Part shown: positions 1 to 12,008 of the stretch, piece after piece
How the letters are laid out: each line of letters opens with the position of its first letter
How positions within the stretch are numbered: position 1 is the stretch's first letter
Origin: Niveibacterium sp. SC-1
Lineage (GTDB): Bacteria > Pseudomonadota > Gammaproteobacteria > Burkholderiales > Rhodocyclaceae
NCBI RefSeq assembly: GCF_038235435.1
Contig: NZ_CP151275.1
Coordinates: 248,001 to 312,000 of the forward strand
Length of the DNA stretch: 64,000 nt
Direction: 5' to 3'
The notes under the pieces: generated by a model
Databases searched by the model: none
What the model saw: only the letters and a program-made list of their open reading frames with translations
What the model was told of the DNA's origin: nothing
Program-made: the position numbers and the translations under genes

Positions 1-121
1 CCCAGTGCGCCGCCTGCTGTTCCAGGTATTGCAGGACCTTGTTGCGAAACCCCAGCTCGGCCGGCGGATCGTGCATCAGCCGGGCCGAGAGTCCGATGCG
101 GAGCGGGGCGTCTTTGGGCAC
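1..121 (-). CDS. Peptidase C26-like glutamine amidotransferase (5' end only)
   Basis: Partial gene running off the left edge on the minus strand. A GTG start at 119-121 gives about 40 residues beginning MPKDAPLRIGLSARLM and continuing HDPPAELGF. This resembles the N-terminus of the gamma-glutamyl-gamma-aminobutyrate hydrolase family (peptidase C26), class I glutamine-amidotransferase-like hydrolases. It starts 18 bases after the stop of the GCS2-type ligase gene, so the two are probably co-transcribed. A ligase making gamma-glutamyl amides followed by a gamma-glutamyl hydrolase is a sensible pair, but that is inference. The catalytic Cys lies outside the window. The family call rests on a short N-terminal match. 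Confidence 0.5.
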   Translation of the reverse strand, partial: MPKDAPLRIGLSARLMHDPPAELGFRNKVLQYLEQQAAHW

Positions 122-139
122 GTCGGGAAGGTCGGGTTT

Positions 140-1255
140 TCAGCTCCGCCAGCGCAGGCATTGCTGCCGCACGACTTCCGGCAGCAATTGTTCTTCGGCA
201 TGCAGGTGGCGCAGCCAGTCGGCATCGCCCGCCCTGTTCTTCACCACCTCGCGCAGTTCCCGCAGGGCGCCGTCGGCGCGCAATTCGATGGCGTGCTGCT
301 CGATGCGGTCCATGGTCGCGAGAATATCCTCGGCGATCGGCCGGTGCTCATGCGAGCGCGGATCCACCACCACGCCTTCCATGCCGAAGCGGCAGGCCTG
401 GAAGCGGTTGAAGCTGTAGACGAGATAGTCATCCTCGACCGTACGGAAGGGCCGCTCGACCATCAGCCAGCGCGCCACCGACTGGATGTAGGCAGCGATC
501 TGCGCGGCCCGCCCCACGGTGAGCGGCGTGTCCATCACCCGCACCTCGATCGTGCCGTACTCGGGCTTGGGCCGGATGTCCCAGTAGAAGTCCTTCATGC
601 CCTTGACCACGCCGGTGCCGGTCATCTTGTCAAAGTAGCGCACGAACTCGTCCCAGTTGCCAACCAGCGGCGCGCGGCCGGAAAGCGGGAAGGCGAAGAC
701 CGAATTCAACCGTGCCGAGGAGAAACCGGTATCGGTGCCCTGCACGAAGGGAGAGGACGCTGACAGCGCGATGAAGTGCGGGATGTAGCGCGAGAGGCAA
801 TGCAGCAAGGAAAGCGCTTCGTCCGGCGCCGGACAGCCGATGTGCACATGCTGTCCGAATATCGTGAACTGCTTGGCGAGATAGCCGTAGAGCGAGGAGA
901 GTTGCTGGAAGCGCGGCGCATCGAAGATCTGGCGCTCGTTCCATTTCTGGAAGGCATGCGTGCCGCCGCCGGCGATGCCCACGTCCAGGGTCTCGGCGGC
1001 CGACACCAGAGCGTCGCGCAGGCTGTTGAGCTGCGAGACCGCGTCGTCATAGTGCTCACAGATGCCGGTGGCGATCTCGATCATGCTCGCGGTGATCTCG
1101 GGTTTGACGTCACCCTCGAACTTGCGTGCCGCGAGCACGCGCAACACATCGGCCGCGCTGCCGACCAGGTCGTAGTCGTTCGTGTTGACGATCTGCAGCT
1201 CAAGTTCGACGCCGAAGGTCAGTGCGCGCGAGAAGGCAAAAGGGGCGAGGCTCAT
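140..1255 (-). CDS. ybdK: Carboxylate-amine ligase, YbdK/GCS2 family
   Basis: 371 residues, the usual size of the YbdK branch of the glutamate-cysteine ligase 2 family. These ATP-dependent enzymes form a gamma-glutamyl (or other carboxylate) amide bond; E. coli YbdK has weak gamma-glutamylcysteine ligase activity. Visible landmarks are the N-terminal [10 protein letters not shown] motif with the metal-binding acidic residues, [12 protein letters not shown], the GGGTHAF segment, FGQHVHIGC near residue 135, and [10 protein letters not shown] near 235, all characteristic of the family. It lies 3 bases downstream of the antiporter stop and just upstream of a C26-type hydrolase, so it appears to be in one minus-strand operon. 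The physiological substrate is not evident. Confidence 0.85.
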   Translation of the reverse strand: MSLAPFAFSRALTFGVELELQIVNTNDYDLVGSAADVLRVLAARKFEGDVKPEITASMIEIATGICEHYDDAVSQLNSLRDALVSAAETLDVGIAGGGTHAFQKWNERQIFDAPRFQQLSSLYGYLAKQFTIFGQHVHIGCPAPDEALSLLHCLSRYIPHFIALSASSPFVQGTDTGFSSARLNSVFAFPLSGRAPLVGNWDEFVRYFDKMTGTGVVKGMKDFYWDIRPKPEYGTIEVRVMDTPLTVGRAAQIAAYIQSVARWLMVERPFRTVEDDYLVYSFNRFQACRFGMEGVVVDPRSHEHRPIAEDILATMDRIEQHAIELRADGALRELREVVKNRAGDADWLRHLHAEEQLLPEVVRQQCLRWRS

Positions 1256-1258
1256 GGC

Positions 1259-2461
1259 TTACTCCCGGCTCTCGTTGCTGTGACGCAGCGCGAGCTGCAC
1301 GAGGATCGGGCATATGAGTTCGGAGATGAGCACGGCAGCCAGCACGGTGGGAAGGACAGGGTCGATGAGGGCGCGGTCGTTCTGGCCGAGATAGCTCGTC
1401 AGTACCAGCGCGGTGGCCGAGAAGGGCGTCAGCGTGACCGCAAGCGCGGCGGCCTGGCGCAACGAGAGTGCGCCACGACCAGAACTCGCGAAGACCGCGC
1501 CGAACTTGGCCAGCGTGCGCGCCGCGATCAGCGCCACCGCCAGAATCCCGCCGGCGAAGAGCGCGTCCCACTGGATCTGCACACCGTTGAGGATGAAGAG
1601 CAGGATCACCAGCAAACCGCCGGCAGTGCCGAAGTGGCGCGGCAGCAGCAGCGGCCGCGGATTGGCGTTGCGCAGCACGATGCCGGCCATCAGCGGCGGG
1701 AGCAGCGGTGGCAGTGCCGCCAGATGCAAGGCCGCGAAGAACACCAGCAGCACGGCGAAGAGCAATGCGACGCCGTGCTCTTCGGCGAGGTTGGCGAAGC
1801 GGCGCAGACGGCTGAAGGACCAGGCCATGAGCGCGCCGACGAGCAGCGAGCCGAGCAGCAGGTAGGCCGCGTTGCCAAGCGGACGGATCCAGCCCAGGCC
1901 TACGTCCTGAGGTGCGAAGCCGGCGATGAGCTTGACCAGTACGATCGAGATGATGGTGTTGATCGCCGTGAGGCTCAACATGCGTTCGGTGACCTGGCCT
2001 TGCGCGCGCGTTTCCATCGCGATGCGCACGACGATCGCGGGTGAAGTGCCAACGGCCAGCGCGCCGATCAGCAGCGCGTGAACGGCTTTCATGCCCAGCG
2101 AAGAGGCCACCAGCGCGCAAGCGATGAAGGTGAGTGAGCAGTCGAGCAGGCTGCACAGCACGAGGGATCGATTCACCCGGAACCAGCGCAGGCGCACCCG
2201 GGTGCCAAGCTCGAAGAGCAGCAGCGCGAGCGCGAAGTCGGTGAGGATGTCGAGGGCGGGGGTGAGCGTGCTCGGCACCCAGCCGAAGCCAGCCCCGCCG
2301 ACCAGCATGCCACCCACGGTATAGCCGGTGATGCGCGGCAGCTTCAGCACCCGCCAGAAGACCTCGCCGGCGAGCAGGGCGCCGAGCACGCCGAAGGCGA
2401 GCCAGAGCATGGGTTGATCGGCAAGGTACTGCCAGGCTGCGAGCGTCTTGGTGGAATCCAT
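1259..2461 (-). CDS. Cation:proton antiporter, CPA2 (KefB-like) family
   Basis: 400-residue polytopic membrane protein with about twelve hydrophobic stretches and no cytoplasmic TrkA-N domain. Family-typical segments are LPRITGYTVGGMLVGG near residue 42, the DFALALLLFELGTRVRL segment near 75, and a late ALAVTLTPFSATALVLTSYL helix. CPA2 proteins exchange K+ or Na+ for H+ across the inner membrane. Absence of the regulatory RCK domain means it is not a full KefB/KefC glutathione-gated channel, although its position upstream of a gamma-glutamyl ligase gene invites that comparison. It sits 84 bases after the ABC exporter gene on the same strand. The ion transported cannot be read from sequence. 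Confidence 0.8.
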   Translation of the reverse strand: MDSTKTLAAWQYLADQPMLWLAFGVLGALLAGEVFWRVLKLPRITGYTVGGMLVGGAGFGWVPSTLTPALDILTDFALALLLFELGTRVRLRWFRVNRSLVLCSLLDCSLTFIACALVASSLGMKAVHALLIGALAVGTSPAIVVRIAMETRAQGQVTERMLSLTAINTIISIVLVKLIAGFAPQDVGLGWIRPLGNAAYLLLGSLLVGALMAWSFSRLRRFANLAEEHGVALLFAVLLVFFAALHLAALPPLLPPLMAGIVLRNANPRPLLLPRHFGTAGGLLVILLFILNGVQIQWDALFAGGILAVALIAARTLAKFGAVFASSGRGALSLRQAAALAVTLTPFSATALVLTSYLGQNDRALIDPVLPTVLAAVLISELICPILVQLALRHSNESRE

Positions 2462-2545
2462 GTGGGCGTCTTGTTTGCGGGGGACGACCCAAGGGACGCG
2501 CGCGAGGCGCAGCCGCTCGTGCCGCGCCGCTTGTAATAGGAAGAG

Positions 2546-4309
<1,764 letters not shown>

Positions 4310-4385
4310 GCGTGGGAATCCGGCGGGGAACGAGCCGCGATTGTAGGCCGCGTTGCAGCCTGGTCCGGTTGCCGTCAGGTAAAGG

Positions 4386-4411
4386 CCGTCCCGCGCTGCG
4401 GGGCGGGACGG
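4386..4411 (-). terminator. Hairpin downstream of the outer-membrane protein gene
   Basis: CCGTCCCGC (4386-4394) is complementary to GCGGGACGG (4403-4411), giving a 9-bp GC-rich stem with an 8-base loop. On the minus strand it follows the stop of the 4439-4987 gene and precedes a short T-containing stretch. It is a plausible intrinsic terminator separating that gene from the ABC exporter gene, but the T-tract is weak. Confidence 0.5.
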
Positions 4412-4438
4412 GACGGGTTCAAGCGTGGCGCGTTGGAA

Positions 4439-4987
4439 TCAGAAGTCGAGCCGCGTGCCCAGGGTGAACCAACTGGCGTTGGCGAAGCTCGGTGCCTCGT
4501 CGCCCGGCGTCTGGTCCTGCAGCCGATAACCGGCGGCGATATGCCAGCCGTGCGTCACCGCGTACGCGACCTGCAGGCCCAGCCCGAGGTCGCGTCCCGG
4601 CCGGATGCCTGCCGCATCCACCTCGCCGACCAGGTGCCAGCGCGGGCTCAGACGGTATTCGCCATGTGCGTGCAGCAAGGGGCTGTCGCTGAAGGCGGGG
4701 CTTTCCGGTCGGTCGGCCTGCCAGGCGCTGCGGGCCGTCATGCCCAGGGACAGCTGGGAGCGCTCGGTATCGAAAAGGGAATAGCGCACCGACAGGCGCC
4801 AGGTGTCGAAGCGGTAGCGGTCGCCCGGCGCCAGCTGGGCGTTGTCGTTCGGGGCGCGCATCAGGAGGCCGCTGGTCCGCCAGTCCTGACCGGCATCCAG
4901 GCTCAGACCCGTCGCGTCCTGCCCGTGGGCGACAACAGACACGAGCAACAGCGCGAACGCCAACAGGCGTGACAGGTGGGCATGCAT
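4439..4987 (-). CDS. Predicted outer-membrane beta-barrel protein, function unknown
   Basis: The start is set at the ATG at 4985-4987 because it gives a clean signal peptide (MHAHLSRLLAFALLLVSVVA, cleavage near HGQ-DA); an in-frame upstream start would put a charged, non-signal stretch in front. The mature part of about 160 residues alternates polar and aromatic residues in short strands (DTWRLSVRYSLF, SQLSLGMTARSAW, WHLVGEVDAAG, DLGLGLQVAYAV, WHIAAGYRL) and ends in Leu-Asp-Phe, the terminal Phe expected for BAM-assembled barrels. I recognise no specific family. It is divergent from comM, about 120 bases away. Confidence 0.6.
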   Translation of the reverse strand: MHAHLSRLLAFALLLVSVVAHGQDATGLSLDAGQDWRTSGLLMRAPNDNAQLAPGDRYRFDTWRLSVRYSLFDTERSQLSLGMTARSAWQADRPESPAFSDSPLLHAHGEYRLSPRWHLVGEVDAAGIRPGRDLGLGLQVAYAVTHGWHIAAGYRLQDQTPGDEAPSFANASWFTLGTRLDF

Positions 4988-5109
4988 GGCCAGTCTCCAG
5001 GACCAAGAAGTGGGCGCGTGATGAAGATCGCGAGTCCAGCCAATACCCATTATGGTCGGCTCTGGCCGCGACGCTACACTCGCCCGTCATTTTCTTGTCA
5101 TCTGAAGCC

Positions 5110-5391
5110 ATGGCCTTAGCCTGCGTCAATAGCCGTGCGCTGGACGGCATCAGCGCGCCCGACGTGGCGGTCGAGGTGCACTTGGGCAATGGCCTGCCTG
5201 CGTTCTCGCTGGTCGGGCTTCCAGAGGCCGAAGTGCGCGAGGCCCGCGACCGCGTCAGGGCGGCCCTCATGACCTGCGGCTTTGAATTTCCGCAGCGCCG
5301 GATCAAAGGTTGTAAACCGGGGAAATGGAGAAGTGTGTCAGATAGGTCTTGGTCGCCGTCTCAGCGTGTTCCAGGCGGAGGTCGGTCGTGA
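5110..5391 (+). pseudogene. comM: comM 5' fragment, interrupted by island
   Basis: The first 65 codons (5110-5304) encode the ComM N-terminus: MALACVNSRALDGISAPDVA, then the VEVHLGNGLPAFSLVGLPEAEVREARDRVRAAL region and CGFEFPQRRI. ComM is a Mg-chelatase-like AAA+ helicase that drives branch migration during natural transformation. Normal ComM continues T-A-N-L-A-P-A-D-L-P-K-E-G-G; here the frame enters unrelated sequence at 5306 and stops at 5391. The missing remainder resumes at 59822. The resulting 93-residue product lacks the whole ATPase domain and should be inactive. A plausible -10 (TACACT) lies about 25 bases before the ATG. Confidence 0.93.
5304..5305. other. Left island junction (attL crossover CA)
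   Basis: comM sequence CGCCGGATCA ends here and island sequence AAGGTTGTAAACC begins. At the right junction, ...AGCTGCA is followed by CTGCCAACCTC. Joining CGCCGGAT-CA-CTGCCAACCTC gives Arg-Arg-Ile-Thr-Ala-Asn-Leu in frame, exactly the conserved ComM sequence. The only bases shared at the two junctions are CA, so the crossover lies at or beside this dinucleotide and no longer target duplication exists. This favours a site-specific recombinase over a transposase that makes staggered cuts. Confidence 0.85.
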
Positions 5392-5564
5392 CAATCTGGA
5401 CCATTGCGTGGCTTGGAGGGCAAGGGCGAGACGGTTACCATCATTCAGGGGCGTGCGGACAGTTCGGGACTTGATGTCCAGCCCGAACCGAGCGGCTGAG
5501 GCTGCCGAGATGAGTGGCTAATCTTCGCTGCTATCAGGCAGATATGCGCCGATTTTTAGACCCG

Positions 5565-5867
5565 CTATCCCTTCGCTCCCTTTTTGTAGATCGCCAGGAG
5601 CCGTCTTGCTTCGGTTCGGATGGCCTCAATCTGCGCGCTCGCCTCCGATTCACTCATCAAACTGTATGTCAGGCACAGAAGCGCAGCCGGATGGACGTCC
5701 ATGATCTTGGCAATCTCATCCAACTTTTCGAGCGTAGGACTCTTCAGACCACGCTCAAGGGTGCTGATGTACGTCCTCGACGAAACGACGTCGAACGCCT
5801 CTTGACTTAGGCCACGATGACGGCGGAGGGATCGGATGCTACGGCCAAGCGCCTCTCTCAGATTCAT
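5565..5867 (-). CDS. XRE-family helix-turn-helix regulator
   Basis: The start is set at the ATG at 5865-5867 (MNLREALGRSIRSLRRHRGL), with GGAAG upstream, giving 100 residues; an in-frame start further up would run through the palindromic operator. Residues 7-62 form a Cro/CI-type HTH (LSQEAFDVVSSRTYISTLERGLKSPTLEKLDEIAKIMDV). A helical tail with EARRLLAIYKKGAKG follows, possibly for dimerisation. It is divergent from the 5958 gene, and a perfect 12-bp inverted repeat lies between them, so it probably regulates itself and that neighbour. It is the first gene inside the left end of the island. The role of the pair is unknown. Confidence 0.75.
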   Translation of the reverse strand: MNLREALGRSIRSLRRHRGLSQEAFDVVSSRTYISTLERGLKSPTLEKLDEIAKIMDVHPAALLCLTYSLMSESEASAQIEAIRTEARRLLAIYKKGAKG

Positions 5868-5905
5868 ACTGGGCTTCCATACGAAAACCCAGAATGAAGC
5901 CCGCA

Positions 5906-5938
5906 TGAACACTATAGGGCTACAATCTATAGTGTTCA
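5906..5938. promoter_or_regulatory. Perfect inverted repeat, putative XRE operator
   Basis: TGAACACTATAG (5906-5917) and CTATAGTGTTCA (5927-5938) are a perfect 12-bp inverted repeat with a 9-base spacer. It lies between the start of the XRE regulator gene (minus strand) and the 5958 gene (plus strand), in an AT-rich stretch. The symmetry and spacing suit a dimeric HTH repressor bound across roughly two helical turns. Both divergent promoters should be affected. Confidence 0.7.
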
Positions 5939-5957
5939 TTAGCCGAGCCTACACGTT

Positions 5958-6407
5958 ATGTTTATAAGTCAAAGTCGCGGCCGTGATCCCCTCATGTCGG
6001 CTATTGCAGGACAGGACCACTCGGCTTGGCGCTGGATACATCTGGCCCTGCACAAACCCTGGTTCCTCGCGACATACGTTGTCCCTGACGGCGAGGCCGA
6101 ACTCGGGCAGACCGTCATGTTGTCGGACCCAGATCAGATTGCAGAGCTGGTTCTACAGGCGGGCGCTGAGAACACTACGGCCAGTTTGGTTCGGCCGGAC
6201 GCAGAGCAACTGTTGCCTTGGACGATGGCGCCTCTCCGCCGCATCTGGCGAGCTATCGATGCCGATCGCATTCAACGCTTTGTCTACGAGTTGCGCGATG
6301 GCGAGAAGGTGACAGACCTTCCTTGGATAACAGAGAGTGACCTGACGGAGTGGGCACTGGTGGTGGAGCTGCCTGCCCGTGAGCGAGCAGATAAGCAAGA
6401 AGCCTAA
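5958..6407 (+). CDS. Hypothetical protein paired with the XRE regulator
   Basis: 149 residues from ATG 5958 (an alternative ATG at 5994 would give 137). It is soluble, acidic and Trp-rich (SAWRWIHLALHKPWFLATYV, LLPWTMAPLRRIWRAI), with no signal peptide or membrane segment, and I recognise no domain. It sits directly beyond the palindromic operator shared with the divergent XRE gene, so it is probably the controlled partner. This layout also occurs in toxin-antitoxin, phage-defence and controller-protein loci, but nothing in the sequence identifies it as a toxin. Confidence 0.5.
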   Translation: MFISQSRGRDPLMSAIAGQDHSAWRWIHLALHKPWFLATYVVPDGEAELGQTVMLSDPDQIAELVLQAGAENTTASLVRPDAEQLLPWTMAPLRRIWRAIDADRIQRFVYELRDGEKVTDLPWITESDLTEWALVVELPARERADKQEA

Positions 6408-6627
6408 CGTGGACGGGAAAATAGGGACGTTCCCTGTCGAACTCTGCTGACATCGATGAACGTAGACTGAGCGCCTGCCACGCCGGCGGCGGCCGATCAA
6501 CTCCTGGTTGGAGCGACGGGAGTCGATTGACGATCTCGCCGGTCATGCTGCCCGCACGGTCAGCAGTATGTGCAGGCATATAGCGGAAATGTCGCCGCAG
6601 TCAGATGGCTAAGAACGGGCGGATCCG

Positions 6628-6855
6628 ATGAGCGAATGGGTATCGAAATCTCGCTTCAAGGCGAAGGCAATGAAGTTCTTCCGCCAGGTCGAAATCAGCG
6701 GAGAGCCCGTAGTCATTACCGATCAGGGCCGGCCCAAGCTGGAAGTTCGTCTCTACAGGAATGAAATGCACAATCCCTTGGACGTTTTGCGCGGCTCAGT
6801 GCTCCGTTTTGACAATGTGCCGGTCGGTGATGAGCAGTGGGAAGTCCTTGGGTAG
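6628..6855 (+). CDS. Phd/YefM-family antitoxin, apparently without its toxin
   Basis: 75 residues. SKSRFKAKAMKFFRQVEISG, EPVVITDQGRPKLEVRLY and a C-terminal tail ending VGDEQWEVLG match the Phd-type antitoxins that pair with PIN-domain toxins: an N-terminal DNA-binding fold and a toxin-binding tail. The toxin gene normally overlaps or directly follows the stop, but the next 230 bases hold no VapC-like LLDTH start or longer open frame. It is probably an orphan or leftover after toxin loss. The family call is by motif only. Confidence 0.6.
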   Translation: MSEWVSKSRFKAKAMKFFRQVEISGEPVVITDQGRPKLEVRLYRNEMHNPLDVLRGSVLRFDNVPVGDEQWEVLG

Positions 6856-7085
6856 CCGCGCTGGACGCCCGCCTATTGCCTTTGTGGGCTATGGACCGAA
6901 TCTCTGTTTCGAAACCACCACTATGGAAGCTGTGACAACATGGGCCTAGCCCTGCTCATCGCTGGTTCAGGCTCGAAGCGGCATACTTTGGTCCGATCTC
7001 CGTGGCCCGCGTGCCGACGCGGTACTACGGTGAGACTGCCGGACGCGGCGCTACTTCCACACGCCAATTCGTTGCGCACGGCGAG

Positions 7086-7586
7086 ATGCTCATCTTCCTA
7101 GATACGGAGTTCACCGACTTCATCGATTGCGATCTCATCAGCATCGGAATGGTCTCCGAGGACAGCAAGTACGAGTTCTACGCCGAACGGAACGACTTCC
7201 GTCAGGACTGGGAGAACCCATTCGTTAAGGACGCGGTTGTGCCACTTCTGGGCGAGTTCCCTAGTGCGGCATGTAGTCGTTCCGAACTCACCCAGCGCCT
7301 CAGCGCATGGTTCGCGGGACTGCCAAGGCACGTTCAGCTTGCCTGTGATTCCGTGCAGGATCGGGATCTGCTGTGGGATGCGTTTGAAGACGGACTGCCG
7401 AAGAACCTGGACACGAGGATCTTTGACTTGCGGCCCCTCATCGACACGACTCTCTACCACCAAGCCGTGTGCCGGCATCATGAGCGGCCGGGGTGTCCTT
7501 GGCATCACGCACTCCACGACGCTCGGGCGCACCGGGCAGGCTGGATGGCGTGGATGGATGCACAGAAGAGCAAAGGCCGCGGGTAG
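7086..7586 (+). CDS. DEDD-type 3'-5' exonuclease (RNase T-like fold)
   Basis: 166 residues from ATG 7086; an upstream extension lacks support. MLIFLDTEFTDF supplies the first DxE pair (D6, E8) typical of DEDDh exonucleases and is followed by LISIGMV. A middle Asp occurs in ACDSVQDRDLLWDAF, and the C-terminal HHALHDARAHRAGW gives the catalytic His and last Asp. It resembles the small Rv2179c-like 3'-5' exoribonucleases often found singly in mobile DNA. It is cytoplasmic, with unknown substrate. It is flanked by non-coding stretches, so it is not in an operon. Confidence 0.65.
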   Translation: MLIFLDTEFTDFIDCDLISIGMVSEDSKYEFYAERNDFRQDWENPFVKDAVVPLLGEFPSAACSRSELTQRLSAWFAGLPRHVQLACDSVQDRDLLWDAFEDGLPKNLDTRIFDLRPLIDTTLYHQAVCRHHERPGCPWHHALHDARAHRAGWMAWMDAQKSKGRG

Positions 7587-7913
7587 TCGTTAACCTTCGA
7601 CGCTGGTTCTGAGCGCTTGCGACCCAATCCGAAAGTCCAGGGTTTGGCGCCATGACTGCTTGGCAGCGGTTGCCGCCAGAAGCCGCCGGTCTCCGTGCTC
7701 ACGGATTAGGTCGCTTTGCGGTCGCTCGGCTCGGCAGCAGTGCTTGTCGCGGAGTGACCGGAGTACTAGGCACATCAGACCTTCGCCGTGACCGACATCG
7801 GCGCCTCACGCGAGTGACCGCTTCGCAGGCCCTCGATGTGCGCATCACTGGGCCTGCCTTGCGTCCGCGAGGCGTTTGTCGTGCCTGGCCTTTCCTCGCT
7901 CGCCCCTGAGGAG
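7587..7913. other. 327-base gap, no gene seen
   Basis: Between the exonuclease gene and the convergent LTXXQ-type gene. Open frames here have poor codon character and no start with a ribosome site. I see no strong terminator, tRNA or clear repeat; possible integron attC boxes were considered but could not be completed. Confidence 0.5.
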
Positions 7914-8468
7914 TTAGCCGCCTGAGTTCGGATGATGCGGATGGCGAGGTGTGGGCTCGTCGGATGAGTAGCCCCGCAATTGCATGTAGAGAGCAACTTG
8001 CTCAGGCGAAAGAATGCGAACCTGAGCGAGGTGGGCTTCAAGGTGCGCTGCACGAACCTTCGCTTGCAACTGAGCAATACGCTCAAGCGCGGAGGTCAAC
8101 AACTCAGGCGTTATTGATCTGGTTGCAAACAAACGATCAAGCTTGCGCTCTTCTTCAACCAGAGGCGCACCAGCGCTAATGGCATTGGCCTCCATTGAGG
8201 CAAACAGCGCCTCGGTCTGCTTCTTCTGCTCGGGCGTGAGGCCTAGCTGAGCCGAGAGCGTCAAGACGTGGGATGGGCCCGGATACCCATTGAGCTCGGC
8301 TGCCTTAGCCAAACCCATGCCTTTACCCGAGAGATAGGCCTGAACATCTTCGGGCGACAAGGCTTTCACATCCCTTGATTCTTGGCCCGCATACGACGAA
8401 ACGGTAACAACCTCAGCATGGCAAGTGAGCGACGCTGAAAGAGCCACAAGAACAGCGACGAGCTTCAT
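7914..8468 (-). CDS. Periplasmic LTXXQ/CpxP-like metal-sensor-type protein
   Basis: 184 residues from ATG 8466-8468, with signal peptide MKLVAVLVALSASLTCHA. The segment LSGKGMGLAKAAELNGYPGPSHVLTL precedes LGLTPEQKKQTEALFASM, an LTxxQ-type motif of the Spy/CpxP/CnrX-like periplasmic helical family. The rest is helical and charged, ending in a His/Pro-rich tail (PRHPHHPNSGG) that could bind metal. Relatives bind metals or misfolded proteins in the periplasm and often accompany metal-resistance clusters. The mer transposon inserted 78 bases before its start codon, so its original promoter may have been displaced. Confidence 0.6.
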   Translation of the reverse strand: MKLVAVLVALSASLTCHAEVVTVSSYAGQESRDVKALSPEDVQAYLSGKGMGLAKAAELNGYPGPSHVLTLSAQLGLTPEQKKQTEALFASMEANAISAGAPLVEEERKLDRLFATRSITPELLTSALERIAQLQAKVRAAHLEAHLAQVRILSPEQVALYMQLRGYSSDEPTPRHPHHPNSGG

Positions 8469-8545
8469 ATCAGTCTTTGTTATCGAGTGAGGTGGCTGGC
8501 GAGCGTACACGAAGATCGCGAATTCGATTCGCGCCGTGAACGAGC

Positions 8546-8550
8546 GGACC
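8546..8550. repeat. Left 5-bp target duplication GGACC of the mer element
   Basis: GGACC immediately precedes the TGTCA end of the mer transposon and is repeated at 12131-12135 immediately after its TGACA end. Tn5053/Tn402-family elements make 5-bp target duplications, so this marks an intact simple insertion. Confidence 0.9.
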
Positions 8551-8575
8551 TGTCATTTTCAGAAGGCGATAGCAC
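8551..8575 (+). repeat. Left terminal inverted repeat of the mer element
   Basis: The 25 bases begin TGTCATTTTCAGAAGG, the signature terminal sequence of Tn402/Tn5053 elements and class 1 integron ends. It differs from the right repeat at about three positions in its inner half. Confidence 0.9.
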
Positions 8576-8668
8576 GAATTATCAAAAGTCGGCCGCACGG
8601 TTTTTTCTGACGGTTGACGTCACCTCAGAAAACGGAAAATAAAGCACGCTTAGGCGTAGTTCCCTTGG

Positions 8669-9103
8669 CTACACCGCGTCGGTACTGCGCGGTTCTTTCT
8701 TCCCTTGCAGTGAAGCAATCAGCGGGCAAGAAACATTCCCCTGCCGCAGGTGGCAGGCACACACAAGTTCGGAAAGCACCGACTCCATACGCGCCAAGTC
8801 AGTCATTTTTTCGCGCACGTCCTTGAGCTTGTGCTCGGCCAGACTACTGGCTTCCTCGCAATGGGTGCCATCCTCCAGCCGCAGCAGTTCGGCTATTTCA
8901 TCCAGACTGAAGCCCAGCCGCTGGGCTGATTTCACGAACCGCACCCGCGTTACATCCGCCTCGCCATAGCGGCGGATGCTGCCGTAAGGCTTGTCCGGCT
9001 CCGGCAACAAGCCCTTGCGCTGATAGAACCGGATGGTCTCTACGTTGACCCCGGCCGCCTTGGCGAAAACGCCGATGGTCAGATTTTCCAAATTGTTTTC
9101 CAT
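8669..9103 (-). CDS. merR: Mercury-responsive regulator MerR
   Basis: 144 residues, the standard MerR length. The N-terminal winged HTH reads [20 protein letters not shown], a dimerisation helix follows, and the Hg(II) ligands C82 (GTHCEE), C117 and C126 ([12 protein letters not shown]) are all present. MerR binds the merR-merT intergenic operator as a dimer, represses without metal and, with Hg(II), untwists the 19-bp-spaced promoter to activate merTPCA. It is transcribed divergently from merT, 71 bases apart, so it also autorepresses. It lies next to the left terminal repeat as in Tn5053. Confidence 0.95.
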   Translation of the reverse strand: MENNLENLTIGVFAKAAGVNVETIRFYQRKGLLPEPDKPYGSIRRYGEADVTRVRFVKSAQRLGFSLDEIAELLRLEDGTHCEEASSLAEHKLKDVREKMTDLARMESVLSELVCACHLRQGNVSCPLIASLQGKKEPRSTDAV

Positions 9104-9108
9104 ATTGC

Positions 9109-9139
9109 TTGACTCCGTACATGACTACGGAAGTAAGGT
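9109..9139 (+). promoter_or_regulatory. mer promoter/operator with 19-bp spacer
   Basis: -35 TTGACT (9109-9114) and -10 TAAGGT (9134-9139) are separated by 19 bases containing the imperfect dyad CTCCGTACATGACTACGGAA. This is the classic MerR operator: the overlong spacer keeps RNA polymerase inactive until Hg-MerR distorts the DNA. The divergent merR promoter overlaps it. Confidence 0.92.
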
Positions 9140-9174
9140 TACGCTATCCAATTTAAATTCGAAAGGACACGCGC

Positions 9175-9525
9175 ATGTCTGAACCACAAAACGGGCGCGG
9201 GGCGCTCTTCGCCGGCGGGCTGGCTGCCATCCTCGCCTCGGCCTGCTGCCTGGGGCCGCTGGTTCTGGTCACCTTGGGGTTCAGCGGCGCTTGGATCGGC
9301 AACCTGACGGTATTGGAGCCGTATCGGCCGATCTTCATCGGCGCGGCGCTGGTTGCACTGTTCTTTGCCTGGCGGCGCATCGTCCGACCGACCGCAGCCT
9401 GCAAGCCGGGCGAGGTGTGCGCGATTCCGCAAGTGCGCACCACCTACAAGCTCATTTTCTGGTTCGTCGCCGTGTTGGTCTTGGTCGCGCTTGGTTTTCC
9501 CTACGTCATGCCATTTTTCTACTAA
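9175..9525 (+). CDS. merT: Mercuric ion transporter MerT
   Basis: 116 residues with three transmembrane helices. The Cys pair C24-C25 in the first helix (ASACCLGPLVL) and the cytoplasmic-loop cysteines in ACKPGEVCAIPQV match MerT, which receives Hg(II) from periplasmic MerP and passes it inward to MerA. It is the first gene of the merTPCA operon, 36 bases after the -10 of the MerR-controlled promoter, and is followed 13 bases later by merP. Confidence 0.95.
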   Translation: MSEPQNGRGALFAGGLAAILASACCLGPLVLVTLGFSGAWIGNLTVLEPYRPIFIGAALVALFFAWRRIVRPTAACKPGEVCAIPQVRTTYKLIFWFVAVLVLVALGFPYVMPFFY

Positions 9526-9538
9526 TCAGGAGTTCATC

Positions 9539-9814
9539 ATGAAAAAGCTGTTTGCCTCCCTCGCTCTCGCCGCTTTCGTTGCCCCCGTGTTCGCCGCCAC
9601 TCAGACCGTCACGCTGTCCGTGCCTGGCATGACCTGCGCCTCTTGCCCGATCACTGTCAAGCACGCGCTTTCCAAGGTTGAGGGCGTGAGCAAGACCGAC
9701 GTAAGTTTCGACAAGCGCCAGGCCGTCGTCACCTTCGACGATGCCAAGACCAACGTCCAGAAGTTGACCAAGGCGACCGAGGACGCGGGCTATCCGTCCA
9801 GCCTCAAACGCTGA
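9539..9814 (+). CDS. merP: Periplasmic mercury-binding protein MerP
   Basis: 91 residues from ATG 9539, preceded by CAGGAG. The signal peptide is MKKLFASLALAAFVAPVFA and the mature protein is one heavy-metal-associated domain with GMTCASC (C33, C36) as the Hg(II) site. It captures Hg(II) in the periplasm and hands it to MerT or MerC. Length and motif are exactly those of the family. Confidence 0.95.
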   Translation: MKKLFASLALAAFVAPVFAATQTVTLSVPGMTCASCPITVKHALSKVEGVSKTDVSFDKRQAVVTFDDAKTNVQKLTKATEDAGYPSSLKR

Positions 9815-9841
9815 TCCGTTAACCGAACTCGGGAGCGACAC

Positions 9842-11991
<2,150 letters not shown>

Positions 11992-12008
11992 GGAAAAGGA
12001 GGTGTTCG

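Noticed and set aside
6400..6630. GCCTAAC at 6403 as an integron attC boundary, with the small genes as cassettes
   Set aside because: No matching inverse core site or attC-like imperfect palindrome was found, and no integrase intI is present.
6856..7085. PIN-domain toxin partner after the Phd-like antitoxin
   Set aside because: No frame gives the conserved PIN acidic residues; the best open frame is under 30 codons.
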